DNA of 22,768 nucleotides, from the NCBI GenBank assembly GCA_002751075.1, contig NAOQ01000002.1:390275-413042 (forward strand), given 5' to 3'. This document shows, in pieces, positions 11,034 to 20,900 of this stretch. Made by a program: the position numbers and the translations under genes. The notes under the pieces were generated by a model, which did no database searches, had not been told where the DNA came from, and saw nothing but the letters and a program-made list of their open reading frames with translations. Each line of letters starts with the position of its first letter. Positions within the stretch are counted from its first letter, which is position 1. This DNA is from Ichthyophonus hoferi. Its lineage: Eukaryota; Opisthokonta; Ichthyosporea; Ichthyophonida; Ichthyophonidae.

Positions 11034-11213
11034 AAACCGAAAAACCGTAAAATGTAATAGGAATACAAGTACACCATTCTATACAATCTAGCCTCCATTT
11101 GGATTAATTATGACACAATCCTATTGGCCCATAAATATTTAATATCACATTAAATTAATCGATTAAAATTAATCGAACATTAATCTTCAAACCTTTCAAT
11201 AATCAATCACCCG

Positions 11214-11937
11214 TCAGTGGAACTGTGTAGCCAATACACTGACCTCAGCATTAAGTGAGCTAGTTAGTCGTTGTAAGGCATCAAGCATGACTGCCTCCCG
11301 ATCACGTCTGAGTGAAACCTTATTGGTTGGTATGGGCCTATCAGAACTCTCTCCTGTACGCTGGGTATCAACCGGAGATGAGGGTGCATGCGTCCCTCCC
11401 ACCTCATGGCTATCTATGTCCTCATTCACCACCATTTCACTGTCACTCTCCCCACTATCACTATCGTTCTCATTCCCTTCACCGTCAGATGGGGACCCTT
11501 CCATAGCATATAGCATATATCTATCTGTATGCTTAATACCCTCTGGTCCCAGATATGTATCTGCAGATAGGCGTGGCATACTCTTATAGTGTAGTTCATC
11601 TGCCAATCGTATAGCTCGGGCTAAGGCACGGCCCAATGTCTTGGGGCCATCATACACATCTTCGTCCTTTTGATTAGTTAGTTGTACATCATTCTGTTGA
11701 TCTACAACCTGTGTAGCCAATTGCAATGCTGCAGTCTTGGCCAATGGTGGTGCAATTGGATGATCTTGGCCCAATGACAGGCCACCATGCTGGGCAGGGG
11801 AAGGGTCAACAAGAAGAGGTTTGGAAGGAGCCTTAATGATTGGAGGACGGTCAGGAATAAATTCAGGGATTGGTGGAGATGGAGGTGCGGCGGGGGGAGG
11901 AGTGGGACCCATGGCATGGGGATAGCTGTCATTGTTG
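11214..11937 (-). other. PBRM1: disordered C-terminal tail of polybromo
   Basis: This part of the last exon encodes about 240 residues. A proline-rich run comes first (GPTPPPAAPPSPPIP, PDRPPIIKAP), then a segment with helical potential (LGRALARAIRLADELHY) and an acidic/serine run (GNENDSDSGESDSEMV). It ends with a basic-hydrophobic helix-like terminus (SLRRDREAVMLDALQRLTSSL). Vertebrate PBRM1 also ends with a proline-rich tail and a short helical C-terminus. Any homology of the last 25 residues is only a suggestion. Confidence 0.75.
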
Positions 11938-14900
11938 ATATGAACACGCCGTATATGTGCCATAAGGTTGGATCTACGTGTACTATCTCTATGGGAGGGA
12001 AAGGGGGTTAGTATAATGGTATGTATCCATGTGTGTGCATGTGTATGTACTACATGTATGCGTATGTATATTACAGATATATATAAATATTTGCATGCGT
12101 AATATATTTACATATAACACGGGTATATATACATCATAAAAAAGAGAAAAAGAAAGTAGAAATACAGTGGGAAAGAAATTATTAGAGGACATCAGTAACC
12201 GCCAATCACAATGAGAAGTTATGAGATTTAAACTAATTACAATTATTAGATAGGAGTAAAGTAAAATAACCAACTAGACAAGTTTGAATATAATATAATA
12301 CACATGGACACACAAATACACCCATATATATATATATATATCAATATCATATCGGCAGGCATTTACCACCCTATTACTGGCAGTTAGCTGCCTGCTAGGG
12401 ATTACACTGCCAATAATTCAAACCCTACCCATACCAAATACAAACTACAATGAACCCACGCCGCAGACCATACAAAGAGTAACATAAAACTGTCAAGATA
12501 ACCAGATAACATTAACATACTTGCCACAATGCAGCCAACTACAGTGGTGGGACATGTTAGTTTCAGTCAGATGCAATTGGTATATGTGGTCCCATAGTGC
12601 AGTGGCATCAACCAACTGAGTCCGACAACTTCCCCACCTACAGTGATAGACAGGTCCCGATGGTGGTATAGGGGATAAAGTGGGTGCCTGAGGGAGTGGT
12701 AAGTAAGTGTGTGTGTATATGATAGTATAATAGCATAATAGTATGATAGTATGACAGCATAATAGTATAATAATAGGATAGTATACCCGATGGAGGTATA
12801 GGAGATAGGGTGGCTGTGTGGGCTATAGATAGGGATAGGTAAGTAGGTATGTGTGCAGATATATGTATGTATGATAGTATGATAATACGATAGTATGCAT
12901 ATTTGGTGGGAGGGGGCAGCCAAACACACAACCCTAGGCATATGTACTTTCCAGATAAGTGAGGGTGTATTCGTATTGGGGTGTATGCATGACAGGTGAC
13001 TAAACATAATGAACAACAGAGGCAGAAAACTAAAAGAATGCTATATCTTTTCATTCTCCAAGGTCTTTCGCCGAGCCAATTATTAATACATACATGAATA
13101 CAGGAACATACCGGGCAAACACACAGTCATATAAAACGAGAAATACACTGTATATGCCTATACCCTGATGCATTGAATAGAATATATACTTTTCATCTTC
13201 CTCTCACAGGTATAAAGCCCATCTCTACCCATCTCTACAATCTCCGTCTGTCCACACCGACGTACACATACATCCATCCATACATAGATATATACATGAC
13301 CATATACATATATACACATCAATATTAAAATACATACCACCGATTGCATCGAGTCATCTTCCACCAGTCCCTTCCCTGCAGTATTAGGCATGACTTTATT
13401 CTCTTCTGTGGGGTGGTATATTATTGGTTAATCCATATTAATAACCTGAAATCATAGGCCAATATACTAACCAATATACTAATCTAAAAGTTATATGAAA
13501 AACAAGTAAACAAATAATAATAATTGATTAACCTATAAACTACTATGTAACATAGGCTAATGCCACTCTACCTCACCCACCTTCACCAGAATCATCCTCC
13601 CCACTACTATACTGCTCGGCAGTAGAGGCTAAGGACTGGCCCCCTACCGTGCCCTGCGCAGAGACGAGGGGGGAAACAACACGAGGGATAGATTCTAAGG
13701 GTTTGGCTAGTAGCATATAGCCATCCTCATAGCATAGTTGACTGTCAGGGCGGGCTAGCCCTGTAAGGTTGATTTTCTTGATGGTCCGCTATATGTATGA
13801 TATTATATCACATATTAGAATATATTGTGTATGTGTGTTTTTATGTGCATGTATGCAAGTGTGTATGTGTATAGGTATGGGTATATAAGTGTATGTATGT
13901 AGATGTGGGTGTATACATGTCAGACAGTGTGCCAGTAGGTTGATGCGAGTGTAAAGGTATGTTAATTTGAGACAGATTAATTTGTTGTGAAAAATCAATT
14001 AGATTCCTGATATTGATATCAAAGGAGTGTAAAACTGCTTGAACAAATTAATAGGAAGCACGACAGTTGCTAGGGAAATAACAGAATATAAAATATAACC
14101 CAATATAAATAATGTAATATATTATATTATATACCCTATTATATTATAACTATACATCTATACATTAGTAAATTTTTACACTCAATATATGTATATAGTA
14201 TTCTAATATTTGATCTTTTTAAAAGTATTTTAAAAAGCCTATTGGGCAATCGCCACTTAAAATAAAAGTTATATAGCTCATATAGATAGACCAGTCAATA
14301 GTACTTACAACTTTAGAATCATACACAGAGTCAGATACAAATACGTCATCCTCTGGTATACCATAGGGTCGACCTTTTAAAGATAGATAACAATTGGTTA
14401 GTTCAGGTTTTATTGATTTTACTCAAGAGGTTTGTGTTATATTGTACTGTATTTATATATGCACCCATACATACATACACATATACATACATGCACCCAT
14501 ACATACATACACATATACATACATGCACCTGCAGCTACACATGCACACATATATACATAAACATACCTCTCATGTACTCCTTGGGCAGCAAGACAGCTAC
14601 CCTGGCTACTATAGAGTGCATGGTATTGACATCCTTCTCCGTCTCCTTCAGCAGTTCTAGGGCGTAAAACGTAGCAGTGGGTCTATGACTGGTCTCATAG
14701 GGCCGTAGATACCAGTTGCCATAGATGAACTCGCCACCACTATACTCAGTGTTAGAAGTGTTTTAAATATAAAATATATATAATAAAAAAATGGTTGGCG
14801 AATGGCCGATATATGTATAATAATATGGAACGCCATTGACTTTCATTCAAGAATGGCATTAACAACATCACAGTAATGGGAATACTAACACAATGATAGT

Positions 14901-17900
14901 GTATACCATACACCCTACCCTACTCTATACACGCCCCTCTTACTTACTTCTCATCTATCCACATTTGCTCTATCTTCACAACATAGTGGTTGGCAGGATC
15001 ATCGGACTTGAGATATACAAAATCACCTAAAGGCATTAAAAATAACAATTAAGGGGGATTTAACATGAACATATAGGAGGGTCTGTGAGAGTAATGCATA
15101 ATACAATAATTGCGTATATATAGTACTCTATGATTATGTTGTATTATACTATATCGCCTTATATTATATTATTAGTAACACATATCCTATCATATTACAT
15201 CATTAGTAGTGAAAATTAATATTAACAGCTATTATTAATAGGATATCTCTCTTACCCTCCCATATCATTGATGACCTAACCCATCATTAGTCAGTATAAC
15301 ACCCATTCTAGCCAATCAGGGTCCCCAGGCCCATGCTCACACTATATATACACCAATAAAAGTAAAGCACATACCCTTCTTAAACGACATATTTTTAAAA
15401 AATAGTTGGCGATAGTAGGTATAGCCTGGGTGTGTCCCATCACCATCACCTGGGGAGAGGATGTTCTGGAGAAGGACAAGTGTCGGTTAGAGAGGCAGAG
15501 AGAGAGAGGGAGGGAGGGAGAGAGTACCTCGTTTATCGTAATGAAACTCCAACTCCAAGCCATAACACAGAGTCATCACACAGTTAACTTAAGTGAAAAT
15601 ACATAGTCCAGTCAATGAGTGGATGGTATTACACACCAATCATAGATCACACCTATATAGTATATAATACAATGTAATGTAATACACTACACTACAACAC
15701 AGCACAATATAATACAATACTATAAAATACAATACAATACAACACAACACAATACAATATACTGCAATATATTAAAATACAATACATTACAATATACTAC
15801 AGTACAATACAATACTTCACAATACAATACAGCACACTATAATACAATACAATACAAAGCAAAACACTACAGTACAATAGAATACGCTACAATATATGGC
15901 ACTATAATACACCTACTGACGGGCCTATACTCACCCTATCCCTATCCATAGGGTTTATCCAGTCCAACCTATACTGTAAGTCAATGTTACATAGATCTCT
16001 CTGAAAGGTGATTGGCACAGCCCGCTTTTCATACGTCACGCCCCCTTTATCTGCAACACTAACCATATACCACCATAGGGTTAGAGTGGTATGCATATAT
16101 ATATATATCCATATCATAGATACATAATGCATACCACACACCCACCCATACACACACACACATATATATCCTAATGTCTTCTTATATTACATTATATTAA
16201 ACTATACTATGCCATACTATATTATACTATACGATACCATGCCATGTCATACCATATTATACCATATTATACCATATTATACTATACTATACAATGCCAT
16301 ATCACACAATACTACATCAGACCATACCACACCATCAGCTAACCCATAACCACCCTTTGGCCTAGCCTTAACCCACCCTATAACCAGTACTTACACTCTG
16401 TCCACCCCATACATCCATTTCTTTATCTTCTCAAAGCCTTTTCGGTCATGATAAACATATTCACATACGTATATGTCATCCGTCGCTATGCCAACAGGCT
16501 TATAATTGCACCAATCGGATGGTTGCATTACCTGACATTCCCCTTGGACCAATGAGAGATGGTTGCTGTGAGATAGGAAGTGTGCATTAATGAATATGGG
16601 ACAGTCATAATAACGCACAAAGGGAGGTACGAATCAATACAATGGGCAATATAAAGACATATAACTATATAAGGGCAAATATATTGGTTTATAGATATAT
16701 ACCATGTGGCCATAAATTTAATCTAATAATAGACCAATTAAAACGACTTATCGAATCCAATTTAGAAAACAACCTGTCAATCAAAAAAAGGAGGAAAGGC
16801 AACGGAGGAAAAGAAAAATAACAGGAGATAGGGGGTTATACGGAGATAGTAATAGAGATAGTAATAAAGAATATAATAGAGATAGTAATAAAGATAGTAA
16901 TAGAGATAGTTATAAAGATAGTAATAGAAATAATAACAGAGAGAAGGGTAACAGAAATAGTAATAGAGAGAGTAACAGAAATAGTAATGGAGATAGTAAT
17001 ATAGATAGTAAGAGATAGTAATAGAGATCGTAATAGAGAGAGTAACAGATAGTAGCAGAGAAAGTAAGAGAGAAAGTAGTAGGGAGAGAAGGTGTTGGGC
17101 TCAATACCTGCGAGTATTAGAGGTCCAATAGACTTCCTTGGCGTTATATTTTGTATTGTGGTTGAAGCATTCATAGGGCCTAGAGAGCCTATATCCACAA
17201 TGATTGGTGTTAGATGACTAAGCTAAATATGGTTTTAGGAAAGAGAGAGAGGGAAGAAATATGATTGTACTAGAAACTTTGTTGCCATCACATACCTATG
17301 AGAGTATAAATCTATTAACATAACTATATTAACATACATATATAAATAGCATGAACCTTCCAGCACACAGAGAGACAAAAGAACACAAGGATATAAATAA
17401 AAACTACAAAGAATACACGAGAGGTGTTTGGTTTACCAGGTGCCCCATAGCCATTTCTGATTGGTCTCGTCTGTCCATAGACGTTGTACACAGACAATCT
17501 GTGGACAGATTGGATTGCCACTAGGAAGATAAACAAACATACCCAATCGTATGGTCATATTGTTGATCGTTAACTGCAGGGACCAATAGGTTGTGTTAGA
17601 CTAAGAGATAGTTATAAATGATAGGATTGGATGGTTTTTATATAAAGTGAGCATGGAACTGTATCAGGGCAATAGATCTGAGAGATAGAGAGGGAGAGAG
17701 ATAGATAAATAGGTTATAACCATATATAGCCCACCTCTTCCACGCCCGGTTGCTCCAGGGCTGGTGTAGTGTTGACAGCAGTAGCGGCCTTTATGGGGTC
17801 ACGAGGTGCCTTCTCCAGTCTACCAATCACATCATGCCAAGCATCCACCTCCGCCTTCACTACCATCTCCGCTTGCTACAAGGGACCATGTGTAAGTACT

Positions 17901-20900
17901 ACTGACTACCAATTAATCATAAATCGATCGCTAACTAATCGTAGATCAATATCTCAAATTGGTATTGATCACTAACTAATCCCAAATTAATCGTTCCTCC
18001 GTTAATTCCTTTTTCGTATTTTCTTTTATAATGTGCCTAGCAATAATAAAATTATAATCACCATTATGTAATCAGTTATTATTGATTCTAATCATATAAT
18101 TTTGAACAATTTGGTCCTAAAATACCTAACTTGTTAAGAAATATTAGCAGATTTTTCTTAAAAACATATATCTTAGTCAACCAATCAGCTCATGGAAGAA
18201 AGATCTTATTGCTGTTTGCATCTATCATACAATAGTGCCAATTTAAACGTCTAGCATGTACCAATGTACACAAGCCGAGTTCTTTATTCCAGATATGGTA
18301 GTAGAAGGTAATAGAAAAACAGAACTATCTTTCCACCAATGATCTAACATCAAGTTACGGTTCTTTGTAATTACATGGCCCAATAGCTAAGCAGTCCATA
18401 CGCCAATTATTACAGAAAAAGTAAAAATAATTTTTGGTAGGTAACATTCCATATTGGGTCATAGGCGTAGATTACATATAGGGCCATATCTAAGCATATC
18501 TGAAAATCAATGTTCATACCATCACACTAACCATCCGGTCCTATAAAAAATAAACACGTGTACTACAAGATAGGAGAAACAAACAAATAGAAAAATAGAA
18601 ATAGAAATAGGTGATACGTGACCAATTAGAAAGGACATCATCCAAACAGGTATATATATATATATATATATGGCACTACCTCCTACTCACTATGCTCTCA
18701 TCCCATTTGGTGTGGTTTATTTGGATATATCTATATTATATACAGTTAGATATATCGTTAGATATACCTATATTATATATAGTGAGATATACAGTTAGAT
18801 ATACCTATATTATATATAGCGAGATACATAGCTAAATATACCTATAGTATATGTAACTATATATAGGTGTAGAGAGGGAGGTAGGGGTGGCTTACGTAAG
18901 GTCGCCATAGACGGAAGTAGGTACCTAAGAATAACTTGTGGAGAGTAAGGACATCAAAATAGGCCTGTGTAAAGGATGGTCGGATATAATTAAAACAGAG
19001 ATAGGAGAGGAGAAGGGAAGGGAGAACAGTAAGGTGTTATAACGTTAATGAAGGTGACCAATAGAATGTGAATGTTAAACAGGTAAAGATACAGATAAAC
19101 ACATGATACCCTGGCTGTATGTCATTCATATGAATACAGTCATGTAGTATGGACAAATATGACATCATATTTGTCTTATATGTGCATGTCCTGTACGTTA
19201 ACCCCACCCTACACACACCTGGTCTGGGGCTTGAAGCACACTATAGGCATTATAGAACAATAGAAACATGTCCGCATACAGCTGCTGCATACTCTCGTAT
19301 TGGCTGGAGTTTACTTTATCATGGATTGTCTGAAGACTGATTGGTACCTATATAGATATGTGGGGGTAGGGCACGATGATATATGAATATAGATATATGT
19401 ATTAAGGCAGTTAATGATTAGCAGCTAATAATTTATATTTGTACAATCCAAGCTCTGAACCAAATACCTTACCTAATAAAAAAGATTGCAAGAATGAATG
19501 ATAGCTTCATATTAATTAAGTAAAGAGTACTGATTGGTATGAATTAGCAGTAATTAATTAACTAAAAGGTTATTTCATGTATCAGTGTCTTTTTAAATAT
19601 AGATTAATGCATAAGTCAACTATGATCGCACTAGAGTCATGTGAGTCAAAAAATGTAACTGTAACCTCAATGTGACAACAACCAATAAGCTTCAAGATCT
19701 ATTAGTCACCTAGGCAACCTGACTGACCTTGACTACCTCATGGTATTTAGGGTTAAGGTCACGGGCAGGTATGGTTAGGATTGGCTCACAGAGCAGTTTG
19801 CCGTCCTCTCGTCGGGCCTCAACCACCTGCATAGTCACTCATCAGAAAGATACAAATTTTTTTAAATAGAGGCCAATCATTGGACACAATAAACATATAT
19901 GTTGGAAGAGAAAGACCGTATCAAACCACATCAATATATAAACGGAGCTAAACCCAGAGAAACAGAGGAATTATAACTAAATACTTAATTGTATATCGTA
20001 GGTACTTGTAATTGATTGGCAGAGAAAAGAAATCAAGTAATTTTTTATATTTTTTATATTAAAACAGTCCAGTAATTTTAATGACATCTAATTATACCTA
20101 CCAATTGAACCAATGTACGCATGAGACAGAAGCCTAGCTCTTTCATAGATATGGGCCCTTTCTTTTCTCTCTTCTTATACTCTCTCTTGGCTTCTTCTAT
20201 CTGATCAGCGGATAGATTTCTCCTTTTTGCTTTCTTCTTTCCTTTTCGGGGCATAGTGTCGTCCTCCTTAGCTAATGGCATTGTCGTGGGCTCCAATAAC
20301 TTAGGTTCATTAGTTTTAAGCTCATTTATTTTCCTGGGATAATGAACGAGATGATGGGGATAGGATGAGATAAATTAGATTATAACCTAATAGAGCATAG
20401 TACTGTATGCACCATGTGTGACTGTGTATATATTATATTGTATGACATTATACTTTACTGTATACATGTATACATCAATCTACTATATGGGTTGTGTGAT
20501 AAATGACCTGTTAGATAAATAGGAGTACAGAGGAAATTTCCATAAAAGGAATGCATGTAGCCAATTACAAGACCACGTTAGTTCCTCTTTTTTGCATACA
20601 ATTGGCACATCTGTGATCTTTTACACATATATCATTACACACGGTATACATATCTGTAATACACAGTATCTTACAGGTAGGATAGGTGTGTATATTGTAG
20701 TAGACGAGAGAGCGTGCTACTAACACATACAACATATATCCCTCTGGTACACAGGGTATTATTAAACCTTACAATGTACTTACGTGTTAAGCAGGTTACG
20801 AAGGAATTGCGCGTCCCTAAATACATCAGACCCATCTTCATTGTAGGTCTGTGCATTCTGAAACATGACTTCAAAGTCATCCACAAAGGATTGTAGGGTG

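Noticed and set aside
11287-11589. 100-codon plus-strand open frame
   Set aside because: It is antisense to the last polybromo exon, whose minus-strand frame has clear protein features and in-phase splicing.
12567-13054. Two overlapping 138-149-codon minus-strand frames
   Set aside because: They read through the zinc-finger exon into repeat-rich intron DNA. Only 12521-12687 has domain content and matching splice phases.
12688-13580. HMG-box exon expected from vertebrate PBRM1
   Set aside because: No frame on the minus strand shows HMG-box aromatic/basic signatures, and the phases already join the flanking exons directly.
14459-14530. CRISPR-like short direct repeats
   Set aside because: The units are directly adjacent with no spacers and lie in an intron of an animal gene.
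16033-16051. Acceptor GTTGCAG at 16051 for the exon after BAH1
   Set aside because: It puts the exon out of frame with the donor at 16394. The acceptor TGGTTAG at 16059 keeps the frame.
16836-17198. 120-codon minus-strand frame of Ile/Ser/Thr/Leu-rich hydrophobic protein
   Set aside because: It is a translation of the AGTAATAGAGAT repeat. The real coding part here is exon 17108-17188, in another frame.
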